Below, piece after piece: positions 18,801 to 27,527 of a stretch of 54,187 bases of DNA (positions are counted from its first letter, which is position 1; every line of letters begins with the position of its first letter). The stretch covers positions 1-54,187 of the forward strand of contig CAZGKX010000010.1 of NCBI GenBank assembly GCA_964525945.1, in the 5' to 3' direction. The notes beneath the pieces are model-generated. The model saw nothing but the letters and a program-made list of their open reading frames with translations, made no database searches and was not told where the DNA came from. Source of the DNA: CAZGKX01 sp964525945 (GTDB lineage Bacteria > Pseudomonadota > Gammaproteobacteria > Legionellales > Legionellaceae). Made by a program: the position numbers and the translations under genes.

Positions 18801-20204
18801 CAAACCCCTGCAGAAGCGTTAAAGATACTGATTGCTCAAGCAGAACATGATTATTTTGATCGTTTGTTACGTGCTTGCAGTCACCACGAACGTTATCAAT
18901 TGGCCATAGACAAAGCGTTGCACCCTATTCTAATTCATCTTTCTCCTCGACATATTGGTCAAATGATTACTAGTTTGTTAAATTTGGAGCTTTACCGAGA
19001 TCACACGGCATTGTTGCAAATCGTTGATGCACTGTCAGTGCGACGCCTTACCGAAACGGGTAACCAACGGGTAATCGCTGATTTTCAAAATCAATTTTTA
19101 CAACGGGCTATCGATTTCCATACCAAAACGAACCATCATAAAGTTGTCACACGTTTGCTTGCAGAGCAAAGACGTTTGGCCGCCAATAGTCCCGTTTTGG
19201 TGGATTATGAAGAAGATCGTTTTCGATTACGGCCGCAAACCAGGGTAGCGACTCCCCCCTTGGCGAGCACGAATGTCGATACAAGTAGAGAGCTGGTGCG
19301 TAAGACCAGTCGCCTACAGCGAACAGGTTTACCCCGCGATGCGGTTAACTCAACCTCGTTTTTTCGTGTTGCCGCGGCTCCCTTGCAAGTGGATGTGCTC
19401 CGCGCCAACGCCATTGAACACGTTAACATCACGACTTCAAGCTCTTTTTTCCCTGCGGTTGCGGCACCGATATTACCTGCACTTTTTGACAGCAATGGAT
19501 CATTGATGACAATGCGGCAACGTCCTGATTTGAGCGCAGAATACACAACAGAAGATGTTGAGGCGATTTTACGAATACGTATAAATAGCTTTCAAGAGCC
19601 CACGCTTATACTTTTAGGGGCTGTAACTTTAAGCGATGATTTAGCTTTGGATCTCCAGAGCAACGCCATTACCACGGCATTAAGTCATTATCTAGCTCAT
19701 CAAGAATCAAACCTTCTTGAGCAAGACATTATTCTGCCCATCCATCGTCAACACCATTGGGTGGCCGTTCGGATTCATGTATCGGAAAGCCAAGTCCCTA
19801 TTATAACGTACTATGACAGTCTACCTAACGCTGCTCGTCAACAGCAGGTTATGCCCGTTGTTAATGCGGCGGTTACAGCACTTTTTGCGGCGACGCCTAC
19901 CCTACGATCGTTGCCTTATTCCTTGCAGCAAAAAGATGCAGTCAGTTGCGGGGCTTATATGATCGAAAACATTTATTGTGATTTAAAAAGCCGTTCCAAC
20001 AGCCATGGATGGTGGGACAACAATGAGCCGGATCTTGCTTTTCAAATACGACTTCGTCATCTTTATTTACTGAAACAGCAACGTCCTGATTATTATGCGC
20101 GTCAGCTGCAAGCTGCTAAAGCCACAATCACCGTAAAACGAAAAAATACTGAGGATGAAACCTCAACTGCGCCCCATAAATTTGCGCGCCAAGGTGGGCT
20201 TTGA
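15870..20204 (+). CDS. Large helical-repeat protein with C-terminal CE-clan (Ulp1/C48-like) cysteine protease; effector candidate
   Basis: This 1444-residue protein has no signal peptide. Residues about 45-800 hold some 16 degenerate repeats of 40-50 residues, each centred on a motif like HGLGYLASNG or FGLGNLAAAKKL, predicted alpha-solenoid and reminiscent of DUF1601-type repeats of Coxiella. After a Pro/Arg-rich linker (about 870-905) and a second helical region, the C-terminus carries the CE-clan triad: H1296 (HHWVAV), D1316 (YYDSLP) and C1360 (SCGAYM), with oxyanion Q1354. Such proteases cleave ubiquitin-like proteins, or act as acetyltransferases, in host cells. The tail is basic then polar (VKRKNTED), compatible with type IV secretion, but no secretion genes are seen here. 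It is transcribed alone. Confidence 0.85.
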   Translation: MPYIHDTLRHLALSQKNNVNGINQAFVELIELLKPENEVEFNRWQRSLQKPAYIMAYIIYNCGKLAGHSRYPLPAQSLEKLVLQITSARDFTAQIAATLFTGLKELASTDKISDALHTTVLQPVIIKALDCMGLRSRDVSAILNGLVHINTEKKLIGSIEYDAVFLLEELLQFSQVDAQSIGMAILSLGFLAPYLSSPLPTTTLIAFLKRVQNLSEKNYNTIYLSSILQGLHLLSEANKLATPIDVAVIEPCLERLLLTPNLSPQTTSNCLLYLGHLVEAKNISGVLKTGLIESLYKHVVFSTHTTARNPAAMMHGLGYLASNGHMSAAVDSSAIHATLTNLPLKSDSSARSVSMIAFGLGNLAAAKKLTQNIAMDMNVFVPIIKADGESLPQNIAMFFSGFGKLAQAGLLTHALTNTNVQQLLDGFIASPELSTGQVAMVIHGLGLLAQAGKWTGNMEAGQLTAILQKLMHLPSMESRTLAMIGYGVGLLAHYNQLNGTVTVSDLLLSQMLACPKAELKHCSIYLHGLGLVAHSGQLEGYLDAYSAQQWLGQFLLQENNDPEEFSNILQALGYLAKANNLKGLFPVGFVHAVLQSIQHQPFHPKKTSILFQGIADLALEKHLDGSLDGHMVAFFLKEFGQYEEQFTELSLVLFLRSLGQLAMEDRLTGEFEARDVEIIISRTLQMNTEAVCESLYVAAHLKNAGKWVWPNDVVFTQQMSETLRFCLNKLILCPMTISEVKKALFAFTALMGHRAVDSSYASTINQLFDNIPSVSYLSLGDAITLLECLAAFKAHHTILDQNFHRTLQHINIPFTNLSVSLQEKIKHIIADLSSVPDWQNALNKSVRLNPEPVVLDEIIPAASSLEMESRPRPVAAPPGVLATSARIPKKNAVRPVPQRPQIWTVAYENEVFKAIADKNLRQLERLLGVKPPISKALVSSARQPLFNDVIRLRDVNAPNEQDEQQTAANAITRHFLLQTPAEALKILIAQAEHDYFDRLLRACSHHERYQLAIDKALHPILIHLSPRHIGQMITSLLNLELYRDHTALLQIVDALSVRRLTETGNQRVIADFQNQFLQRAIDFHTKTNHHKVVTRLLAEQRRLAANSPVLVDYEEDRFRLRPQTRVATPPLASTNVDTSRELVRKTSRLQRTGLPRDAVNSTSFFRVAAAPLQVDVLRANAIEHVNITTSSSFFPAVAAPILPALFDSNGSLMTMRQRPDLSAEYTTEDVEAILRIRINSFQEPTLILLGAVTLSDDLALDLQSNAITTALSHYLAHQESNLLEQDIILPIHRQHHWVAVRIHVSESQVPIITYYDSLPNAARQQQVMPVVNAAVTALFAATPTLRSLPYSLQQKDAVSCGAYMIENIYCDLKSRSNSHGWWDNNEPDLAFQIRLRHLYLLKQQRPDYYARQLQAAKATITVKRKNTEDETSTAPHKFARQGGL

Positions 20205-20216
20205 AATGGCAGGGGA

Positions 20217-20645
20217 TCAATTCGATAGTTTTTGGCAAGCGGACAAATAAGCGATTTCATTTGGGGCACATTGGTCGCGTTGCGCTTGCCACAAACACTC
20301 GGCCAAATGGTCCATCATGAGATGCTCGACAGTTGCTGTGTCATGGTATTTTTTGAGAAGCTGCTGATAAATTTGCGCTATACCAGCAGGGCGGTCGGTG
20401 GTCACTTGATCGCGAATGGCTAAATGCAAACCCATGTGCAGAAAAGGGTTGGTTTGCCCCAATTCAGGGAAATACGATTGGTGCATGGTCGAGCTTGATT
20501 CAAGCAAGGCGTGGTATTCGGGATGCAAGCAAATGACATCAACCAGTTGTTGTTCCAAGGGGGTCAACGCTGCGTTGTTGCGGTATTTTTCCCAGCTCGT
20601 GAAAAACAACCGCCGAGTGTCTTGCTGGGTGTTGCCATAAAACAT
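20217..20645 (-). CDS. DUF1841 family protein
   Basis: The 142-residue protein matches DUF1841: it begins MFYGNTQQDTRRLFF with EKYRNN, has NPFLHMGLHLAIRDQV in the middle, and ends with HLAECLWQAQRDQ. I chose the ATG at 20645 over one 15 codons upstream because it gives the family's normal N-terminus and has GGAA 7 nt before it. Function is unknown; it is a cytoplasmic protein common in beta- and gammaproteobacteria. It converges on the CE-protease gene with 12 bp between. Confidence 0.85.
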   Translation of the reverse strand: MFYGNTQQDTRRLFFTSWEKYRNNAALTPLEQQLVDVICLHPEYHALLESSSTMHQSYFPELGQTNPFLHMGLHLAIRDQVTTDRPAGIAQIYQQLLKKYHDTATVEHLMMDHLAECLWQAQRDQCAPNEIAYLSACQKLSN

Positions 20646-20726
20646 AATGTATTCCAAAGTCCCATGGATTATTGATTTGGTAGGTTGCATCTTGGCCTAA
20701 TAGCGCTGCCTTAACGCTTTGTCCCT

Positions 20727-20765
20727 GCTCCCTGATCCCGCGAGTTGTTCGCGGGATCAGGGAGC
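20727..20765. repeat. Perfect 17-bp stem hairpin
   Basis: Arms at 20727-20743 and 20749-20765 are exact inverted copies around a 5-nt loop (GTTGT), and the outer end reads GCTCCCTGATCCCGCGA. There is no T-run, so it is more like a repeated extragenic palindrome than an intrinsic terminator. It lies between the cytochrome gene and the DUF1841 gene. Confidence 0.6.
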
Positions 20766-20804
20766 TCGTGCCAACGGAATGACTTGACCCAACCTACTAG
20801 GTGC

Positions 20805-22352
20805 CTACCAAAGTGAGTAATTGCCCTCGGTTTTGGATTGGCTAACGATGTATTTTACCGCATCCATTATTTCACCTGTGGTGCAAAGCTTGCAGTCACC
20901 ATTGGTCGGGTGATTCTTACCCTTCACCACATTTTCCACCAACACGTCGATGTTTTTAGCAATCAACGGGCTCCAGGCTGTTTTGTCCCCCAGTTTCGGC
21001 GCACCTAATTTTCCTTCAGTGTGGCAAACGCTGCAATTTTCTTCATAAATGTTTTTACCATTCGCTGGGAATTTTTTGGTGCCACCTGCACTCAGATCAC
21101 GCCATTGTGACCGTGACAACGACTTGTTAAGCAAGTAATCGGCAGCTGCAATAACATCGTTATCCGAACACGTAACGCAAGCGCCTTTAATGGGCATGCT
21201 GTTATAACCATTGATGGCATGGCGGTACAAACCTGTTAAACCATTGTCTTTCAACCGGGCATACCAGCTGGAACCGTTGCCAATTTGTGGTGCACCCATT
21301 TCGCCGTTTTGATGGCAAATAATACAGGCCTTCACATAGACTTGCTTACCCCGTTTTAAAGTGGGTTGTTCGTCTGATGCGGGCAAACCTAATGGTTCTT
21401 CACTCACCACTGTTTTCAAATAAGTTGCGATGGCCAATTGATCTTCAGACGTCAAGTAAGTCAAACTGTTGTGATTCACTTCCGCCATAGGGCCGGCAAC
21501 CGGACCTGCGCGATTCAACAATTTTCCGGAACTGAAAACCTCTGCAACTTGGTAATGATTGGCGGTTTCTAATCCATATTTGGTGATGTTAGGTGCCCAA
21601 TAGCCGTCAATGAATCCGCCGGTTAGATAAAAACGTTCTTTTGGCGAGCCTAAAGCATTGAGTGGTGTATGGCACATGCTGCAATGCCCTAAACCATCGA
21701 CGATGTATTTGCCACGGTTCCATTGGCTGGATTGGTTCTGGTCGTATTCGAACTCTCCAAACGTTGGATAGAAGAATAGCATTTTCCAACCCCATAATGA
21801 CAAACGAGAACCGGGTACATTGAATGGAAAAGGAAGGTCACGGTTTTGCAACTTGACAGGGGGTAAATGCATGAAATAAGCGTACATGTCACGTGCATCG
21901 TCATCCGTGATTTTTGCAAAATATACAAAAGGGAAAACGGGGAAATAGTTGCGACCGTGCGGATCAATGCCTTTCTTTAAAGCGGTTATAAAATCTTCTT
22001 CTGTCCACTGGCCAATGCCTGTTTCTTTATCAGGGGTAATATTCGGTGTGTAAAAGGTGCCAAAAGGGGTTTTAATGGCCAGGCCGCCCGCATAAGCCGG
22101 TGTTTTCGCTTTGACGTTGGTGTGGCAACTGATGCAATCGCCCATTTTTGCCAAATACTCCCCTCGCTTAATCTGCGCTTCTTGATCTGTGCTGCTGGCA
22201 GGTGAGGTTTGTGGGTACTCAGGATAGTAGCCATCCACCAGTGTCTCGGCACGTGGTGAGGTCGTTTCGGCAGCATTGGTGGTGCTGAAAACAGCCAATA
22301 ATGTTGCGAAAAGACAGGATAATATGGTGTTGTTTTTTAACAAAGAGCCCAC
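20805..22352 (-). CDS. Exported four-heme cytochrome c with two tandem cytochrome c5-type domains
   Basis: 515 residues with a signal peptide (LLKNNTILSCLFATLLAVFS). Four CxxCH heme sites appear in order: CISCH, CSMCH, CIICH and CSVCH. The first two lie in domains like those of the membrane dehydrogenase cytochrome subunits (AdhB type, with GGLAIKTPFGTFYTPNITPD). The last two lie in cytochrome c5-like domains, each with the paired cysteines characteristic of c5 (CVTC and CKLC before a final helix), which are a disulfide pair rather than damaged heme sites. It probably passes electrons in the periplasm to the terminal oxidase. Translation starts at GTG 22352 after AAGGAGG. Its promoter element is shared with coxB. 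Confidence 0.85.
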   Translation of the reverse strand: MGSLLKNNTILSCLFATLLAVFSTTNAAETTSPRAETLVDGYYPEYPQTSPASSTDQEAQIKRGEYLAKMGDCISCHTNVKAKTPAYAGGLAIKTPFGTFYTPNITPDKETGIGQWTEEDFITALKKGIDPHGRNYFPVFPFVYFAKITDDDARDMYAYFMHLPPVKLQNRDLPFPFNVPGSRLSLWGWKMLFFYPTFGEFEYDQNQSSQWNRGKYIVDGLGHCSMCHTPLNALGSPKERFYLTGGFIDGYWAPNITKYGLETANHYQVAEVFSSGKLLNRAGPVAGPMAEVNHNSLTYLTSEDQLAIATYLKTVVSEEPLGLPASDEQPTLKRGKQVYVKACIICHQNGEMGAPQIGNGSSWYARLKDNGLTGLYRHAINGYNSMPIKGACVTCSDNDVIAAADYLLNKSLSRSQWRDLSAGGTKKFPANGKNIYEENCSVCHTEGKLGAPKLGDKTAWSPLIAKNIDVLVENVVKGKNHPTNGDCKLCTTGEIMDAVKYIVSQSKTEGNYSLW

Positions 22353-22401
22353 GCTCCCTCCTTAAATTTTAATGCCCAGTTGATCATATACAATGGTCAA
22401 G

Positions 22402-22437
22402 CCCGGCATTTTATACCTCAGAGGCTATAACTTGCAA
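22402..22437 (-). promoter_or_regulatory. Promoter element shared with the cox operon
   Basis: Read on the minus strand, this 36-nt block matches 26229-26264 upstream of coxB at 30 of 36 positions. It contains TTGC, GTTAT, a CCTCTGAGG palindrome and GAGGTATAAAATGCC; TTGCAA and TATAAA are spaced 16 nt as -35 and -10 elements. It ends 49 bp before the GTG start. The CCTCNGAGG palindrome in the spacer is a plausible regulator-binding site. Confidence 0.6.
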
Positions 22438-22675
22438 TGTTATTGCTTTCAGAAATCCACTTAAAAAATTCAAAAGAACCCAGGCAAATATAAAAAAATC
22501 AAATTGTCTTTTTAGAAAGCGAACGGAAAAGAGGCGATATCTTAAGTTTCCTAGCAATATGGTAATATTCTTGACAACCGGCATTTAATATGAGATAGTG
22601 ACAGTGCGAGGTTGGACTTGCTATGTGTCATTCCACTGGGTTAATTGGCGACACACTGATTAACCCTTTCTATTC
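22438..22675. other. Intergenic stretch without recognised features
   Basis: AT-rich sequence between the cytochrome promoter and the end of the lysE-type gene. A TTGACA at about 22573 on the plus strand has no good -10 partner and no gene downstream on that strand. I see no coding potential here. Confidence 0.5.
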
Positions 22676-23275
22676 TTAATGCCAAATTAGTTTTACGCTT
22701 AAATAAATCATCAATACTCCACTAAAAAACTCCACACGACGCCAAATTTTAGGCTGAATAAGCCGTTCTGAAAAATAATGAGCTGTTGCCGTCAAGGTAG
22801 AAAACCACAACAGGCTGGATGTGAGCACGCCCAATAAAAATGCCTGACGGTGGTCAGGAAAATGAGCGCTGCCTCCACCGATCAATACCAGAGAATCAAT
22901 AATGGCATGGGGATTTAGAAGGCTAAAGCCTAGCGCCAGCACAATAATTTGCAATCGGCTTGTTGCGCTTTGCTGTTCTTTTTGCAAAGAAGGTGCGGTA
23001 CTAAACGCTTGTTTCAAGGTTTTGAGGCCATAATAAGCCAAAAAAGCACTCCCTAATCCTATGAGCCAGATCTGCACGCCGGGGTGGAATTTCAGCAGTT
23101 GATGAACACCTGTAACGCTCGCTGTAATCAAAATGAGATCAGACATAAAGCAGATGATGGCGGAAAGCATCGCATGTTGACGCATTGCGCCTTGGCGGAT
23201 TAAGAATACATTTTGGGGGCCGAGTGCCATGATGAGGGAGAGGCCTAGCATCAGGCCTTTGAAATACACGGGCAT
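22676..23275 (-). CDS. argO: LysE/ArgO family amino-acid exporter
   Basis: A 199-residue inner-membrane protein with six hydrophobic segments. The N-terminal GLMLGLSLIMALGPQNVFLIRQG is the hallmark of the LysE/ArgO family, followed by AIICFMSDLILI; the segment LALGFSLLNPHAIIDSLVLIG near residue 130 is likewise typical. It should export basic amino acids such as arginine. The choice of ArgO over LysE is by resemblance only, and no LysG/ArgP regulator is adjacent. Confidence 0.85.
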   Translation of the reverse strand: MPVYFKGLMLGLSLIMALGPQNVFLIRQGAMRQHAMLSAIICFMSDLILITASVTGVHQLLKFHPGVQIWLIGLGSAFLAYYGLKTLKQAFSTAPSLQKEQQSATSRLQIIVLALGFSLLNPHAIIDSLVLIGGGSAHFPDHRQAFLLGVLTSSLLWFSTLTATAHYFSERLIQPKIWRRVEFFSGVLMIYLSVKLIWH

Positions 23276-23369
23276 ATTAGCTCAATTTAAGGGCAGTTTG
23301 CAGCGAAGTATATCAAAAAGCCCTGTACATTAAAACTCTATTGCTGCCCGTGTGGTTAACGGCGACCGC

Positions 23370-25290
23370 TTAACTGGCTGGAATTCCCCCTGTTTTTCTA
23401 CCTGGGCAGAAATCAATCGTGTAATTCACCGCACTTTGACCACCATTTTGCGGACAAGTGAAGGTGGAGGCTTTGTCGTCATAGGGGTAAACATAAGCAG
23501 AAGGGCATGCTTGTTTCATCCAAGTCAAATCTTGTAACACATTATTCACCCAATCCGAATTAGGGGATGTACACGGTGTAACATAATTTGGATCCGTGGG
23601 AACTGAACCTTGGGTTAACATTTTCCAATTCGTGCAGCCACCACAAGAATTGGGCGCACCTGTGGTGTAACAACTGGCTGCTGCGGCCCCTGTGCAAGCA
23701 AGCAAATTGATCAATGTATTTTGACCATTGTTATAGCCTGTTGCCGTGCAATTAACGACACCGCCGCTTGGGTTATAAGTTGGGTTGGCCGCGCAGATCT
23801 GGTTTTGATTCCAGTACCCAAGCGGTGTGCCGCAAAGCGTCTGCGCAGATCCGCTGCCTGGTGTAGTCCCAACCGCATTTGACGTTAAACCGCAACGATA
23901 ATTGGTTGTACTGCCNNNNNNNNNNCAAACAATCGGTGTCGGTAGAGCATTGGACATTTTGGGTTGCATCGTTGTTCACCCAGCGATAGGCTACGTTTGG
24001 TGGTGCAAAGGTCCAACCGCAACCTCCAAGAGTTGTTGCTGTCGTTGGGGGGCTCAGGGTTGGTGGGGTCGCGCCACCCGCGTTGCCACAATTATAAGGG
24101 TTGTTGTATTTTTCGGGTGAAGCGGTGTTGTTAGGGTACATGGACATTGGCACGTTGGTACCATTGATAACCGTCACATCGTAGGTATCTGGCGTAAGAC
24201 CAACCAGGGTTATCTCAGATTGAGTACTGGGCGCGGCAAAGCCTTCCCCTAAATTACAATCGCCTTTGCCATCCCCTTTGCCCGTGGTGTTACAACCAGC
24301 AGTGATGCAACTATTGGTTGACGTATATGGGACGGTTGTACCACATCCGGTTCGACCGGCAAAGCCACCGCTCCACAACAACGAATAACCATCTTTTTCA
24401 GCTGAATTGATTAGATCTATGTAATCAGTTGCTGGTTTAACACCATCATAAGCAGTTAACTTGTAGTTGTTGGTTTGGGCATCTTTAGGTGTGGGCGTTT
24501 TCCAGTAACACATGTAGTTGCTTTTATTACAAGCAGCTCCTGTTCCGCCGGCGACACAATCGCTATCTTGTGAACAATATGCGCATTGCCCATTGTTACA
24601 TACGGGAGGTGAATTGGCTGGGGGGCTAGGGTTCGGATTGTAATTAACAGCACAATCATTGTCAGTTTGGCATGCGCCGCCACCGCAAAAACCTTTGTTA
24701 CAGGTTGAATACGCCGAAAAAGCACAATCCGCATTTGTGTTGCAAGCAATGGTGCCCGTAGTTTTGGAAGGTATCGAGCCTGATGAAATGGCAAACCAAA
24801 CGGGAAAAGGGCAATAGTTATTAAAGGTTATACGCCTGTTCGGTGTGCTTGGTATTGAAATAGGTATATCTAATATTTTCTGATAAGCGGTTCGACCATG
24901 CAACTGTGCAAAAATCAGCGTCCCTTTTACTTTTTTCCCTTGAGCATTTGCTGATGCTTGCAAAATTACGTTAACAGTAATGGGCCCTGTTGCTGTACTT
25001 AAAGCCACGCCTGATGAGGAAGCACAGCCATTGGCAACGGTAAATGTAGGGGCGGTGACGTCCGCTGGGTTACTGAAGGTCAATGTACAGCCTATAAATA
25101 CCGGATTATTGGCAGGCGGTAACGGTTTGGCAGAGATGGTATAAACCAATTGCTGAGAGCTACCTGCCACCATATTTTGAATAACCGGCGTGGTTTGGGT
25201 TACAGTGAAAGCGGGTGCGGTTGCTGCCGCTGTAAGGAAGTGCCCCAGCATAAGCGCACCCAACATCAGCCGTGCATAGACGTTTTTCAT
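23370..25290 (-). CDS. Exported thaumatin-like protein, interrupted by an assembly gap
   Basis: A signal peptide (MKNVYARLMLGALMLGHFL) is followed by a Cys-poor beta region to about residue 150, then the thaumatin start RITFNNYCPFPVWFAISSG. A cysteine-rich insert with repeated TDNDC-type motifs resembles Dickkopf-like cysteine domains. The thaumatin body ends with CPSAYVYPYDDKASTFTC, the most diagnostic stretch of the family. A 10-N join at 23916-23925 changes the frame: the N-terminal 455 or so codons and the C-terminal 180 or so are in different frames as written, but join in frame if the true gap is a multiple of three (including zero). Role unknown; related proteins bind or cleave glucans or act outside the cell. 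Confidence 0.8.
23916..23925. other. Scaffold gap (10 N) in the thaumatin-like gene
   Basis: Removing the Ns exactly gives the continuous minus-strand reading DCLGSTTNYRCG across the join, so the missing length may be nil or a multiple of three. Confidence 0.8.
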
Positions 25291-25313
25291 AACAATATCC
25301 TTTTGATCAAAAA

Positions 25314-26060
25314 TTAAAACAAATACGTTAACCCCACCAACCCTGTTTGGGTGGTCAATCGAATTTTAAGAGGGTTTAATAATGAGACGTTGGCTGACGA
25401 GGAGGTGATTGCTTGGCCCAAATCAGTGTATAAGTAACGCACAGATAATTCAAAATTTTGTGGTAATAACATTTTAAGTCCAGCACCTAAAGTATAAGCA
25501 AATTGGTATTGGCTATTGCTGCTTATGTTCACACTGCCTGTGTAGTTGGACAGCAACACTTTGTCATGATAACTCGCAGAATTTCTAGCAAAACCTATTC
25601 CCGCTTGGAGAAAAGGAAAAAAATAGTTGTACAGCGGATTAAAGGTCAATTCACTATCGACCATCAACCTTGAGCTGCTAATGGGTAATGTGTAGGCATA
25701 ATTGTCATAGGCTGCCCGTTCAAATTGCCATGTTCGTCCGTGTTGCGTCGTTTCAAAATAAAGAAAATCTAGACCTGCTGAGATATCATGCATAATACTA
25801 GGTGCACGAGGTGGCATGAAGCGATAGGCAGCACCAACGCCCCACGTCGCATTGTTTTGATCATTGTTGTTGTGGTTCGGATTCAAGGTATCGGTTTCAC
25901 CGAACATATGCAGTGAGCCAGGCGTAATTTTGGTGGAGTTGAATCCACCGTAGCCACTGATTTTTAGCCCCGGTTTTTGGATATTTGCCCAACAGGAAGA
26001 TGCGCAGGCTGTTTCGATGATGAGGAGAGCTGCTGGTAGTAACTGCATGCTTATTTTCAT
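25314..26060 (-). CDS. Outer-membrane beta-barrel protein (OmpA/opacity-like)
   Basis: 248 residues with a signal peptide (about 1-25, ending ACASSCWA) followed by alternating beta strands with aromatic girdle residues, such as WGVGAAYRFMPP, LDFLYFETT, FAYTLGAGLKMLLPQNFEL and VRYLYTDLG. It ends in LVGLTYLF, the terminal phenylalanine that targets proteins to the BAM complex. It fits an eight-stranded surface-protein barrel. It starts 23 bp downstream of the thaumatin-like gene's upstream side, on the same strand, and is divergent from coxB. Confidence 0.8.
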   Translation of the reverse strand: MKISMQLLPAALLIIETACASSCWANIQKPGLKISGYGGFNSTKITPGSLHMFGETDTLNPNHNNNDQNNATWGVGAAYRFMPPRAPSIMHDISAGLDFLYFETTQHGRTWQFERAAYDNYAYTLPISSSRLMVDSELTFNPLYNYFFPFLQAGIGFARNSASYHDKVLLSNYTGSVNISSNSQYQFAYTLGAGLKMLLPQNFELSVRYLYTDLGQAITSSSANVSLLNPLKIRLTTQTGLVGLTYLF

Positions 26061-26228
26061 AGGCCACTATCGTCCATTTTGTAATTTGATCCGAGTTCAC
26101 TCTCAGACCATGGTTTTAACCATACCCACTTAAATGCTATTTATGCCATAGTAACTAAAAAAAAAATGTTGTCAATTTAATTAAAATACAACCATTTAGG
26201 TTGTTGGTTGTGCGATGGAAAGATTGAC

Positions 26229-26264
26229 TTGCGCGTTATGACCTCCGAGGTATAAAATGCCCGG
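26229..26264 (+). promoter_or_regulatory. Promoter element of the cox operon
   Basis: TTGCGC and TATAAA are spaced 16 nt, with a CCTCCGAGG palindrome between them, ending 39 bp before the coxB start. 30 of 36 bases match the element at 22402-22437 in front of the cytochrome c gene, which suggests joint control of the two respiratory units. Confidence 0.6.
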
Positions 26265-26303
26265 TTTATCGTTCATGGTTATTTGACGAGATGAGGGACG
26301 AGG

Positions 26304-27527
26304 ATGCTAAATAGGTTAAACATCTGTAAAATTATCGGCTTGCTTGGTACGTTAGTGATCATGCCATCCACGGTGTTAGCTGCGGTTGATAATTGGCAGA
26401 TGAACATGTTTCGAGGGGTGACCCCTCTCAGCAAAGATATGTACGATCTGCATATGATTGCAATGGTTGTTTGTGCTGTTATTGGCGTGGTTGTTTTTGG
26501 GGTGATGTTTTATTCATTGCTGCATCATCGTTTATCCAAAGGTTATACGCCTGCTAAATTCCATGACAACACCCGTTTGGAAATTATTTGGTCAATCATA
26601 CCTTTTTTAATATTGGTGGGCTTGGCGTTTCCTGCCACGAAAGTGTTGATCAATTTGGAAGACAGCAGCAATTCGGATGTGACCATTAAAGTCGTGGGCC
26701 ATCAATGGAAATGGCAATACCAATACCTTGATCAGGGCATTAGTTATTTTAGCAATTTATCAACCCCGTACGCGCAAATATTCAATCGTGAAGCCAAAGG
26801 CCCCTTCTACTTATTAGAAGTCGACAAACCCGTGGTTGTGCCCATTAACAAGAAAATTCGATTTGTGGTCACATCCAATGACGTGGTGCACTCTTGGNNN
26901 NNNNNNNCTTGGTGGGTGCCAGAATTAGGCATTAAGCGCGATGCCATTCCCGGTTTCATGCATGAAGCATGGGCCCGCATTGAAAAACCCGGTATTTACC
27001 GTGGCCAGTGTGCGGAACTTTGTGGTGTGAACCATGGCTTTATGCCGATCGTGGTGCAAGCAGTGAGCGAAGATGAGTTTAATCAATGGGTGGCAAGCCA
27101 AGTGAAAGTGGAAGACGAATACGCCAACACGGCGGATAATCCCGTTGTTCAAAAAACGCTAACCCGCAAAGAATTGATGTCTTTGGGCAAGCAAAAATAT
27201 GAAGTCATGTGTTCTGCCTGCCATCGCACTGATGGACGAGGAATACCCCCAATGTTCCCGGCCTTAAAAGGCAGTTCCGTTGCAGTTGGCAAACCTATTT
27301 CTAGGCATATTGCCCTGATATTAAATGGCATTCCGGGTACGGCCATGCAGCCGTATCAAACGCAACTCACCGACGAAGAAATTGCGGCAATTGTGACGTA
27401 TGAACGCAATGCTTGGGAAAACAACACCGATGATGAAATTCAAGCAGCGGATGTTGCAAAGGTTCGTTTAGGCGCCATTCAAAAGCCGACAATGGTTAAA
27501 AAAGCTCAAGCTGGAGGTTTGCAATGA
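26304..27527 (+). CDS. coxB: Cytochrome c oxidase subunit II with fused cytochrome c domain
   Basis: Subunit II of the aa3/caa3-type terminal oxidase. A signal peptide, then two transmembrane helices (about 45-70 and 90-110), then the cupredoxin domain with the CuA ligands in GQCAELCGVNHGFM. After a linker comes a C-terminal cytochrome c domain with CSACH and an axial methionine in GTAMQPY. Such a fusion is the caa3 arrangement. The 10-N gap at 26898 is false length (see that entry): the true text reads HSWWVPELG. It overlaps coxA by 4 nt. Confidence 0.95.
   Translation: MLNRLNICKIIGLLGTLVIMPSTVLAAVDNWQMNMFRGVTPLSKDMYDLHMIAMVVCAVIGVVVFGVMFYSLLHHRLSKGYTPAKFHDNTRLEIIWSIIPFLILVGLAFPATKVLINLEDSSNSDVTIKVVGHQWKWQYQYLDQGISYFSNLSTPYAQIFNREAKGPFYLLEVDKPVVVPINKKIRFVVTSNDVVHSWXXXXWWVPELGIKRDAIPGFMHEAWARIEKPGIYRGQCAELCGVNHGFMPIVVQAVSEDEFNQWVASQVKVEDEYANTADNPVVQKTLTRKELMSLGKQKYEVMCSACHRTDGRGIPPMFPALKGSSVAVGKPISRHIALILNGIPGTAMQPYQTQLTDEEIAAIVTYERNAWENNTDDEIQAADVAKVRLGAIQKPTMVKKAQAGGLQ
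26898..26907. other. Scaffold gap (10 N) in coxB, apparently a hidden 5-bp overlap
   Basis: The sequence left of the Ns ends in CTTGG and the sequence right of them begins with CTTGG. Collapsing this overlap yields HSWWVPELG, the canonical subunit II text, so nothing is missing and 15 nt should be removed. Confidence 0.85.

Noticed and set aside
20805..22352. Two damaged heme sites (CVTCS and CKLCT) in the cytochrome
   Set aside because: Their position before the last helix of each c5-like domain matches the conserved cysteine pair of cytochrome c5, not a mutated heme motif.
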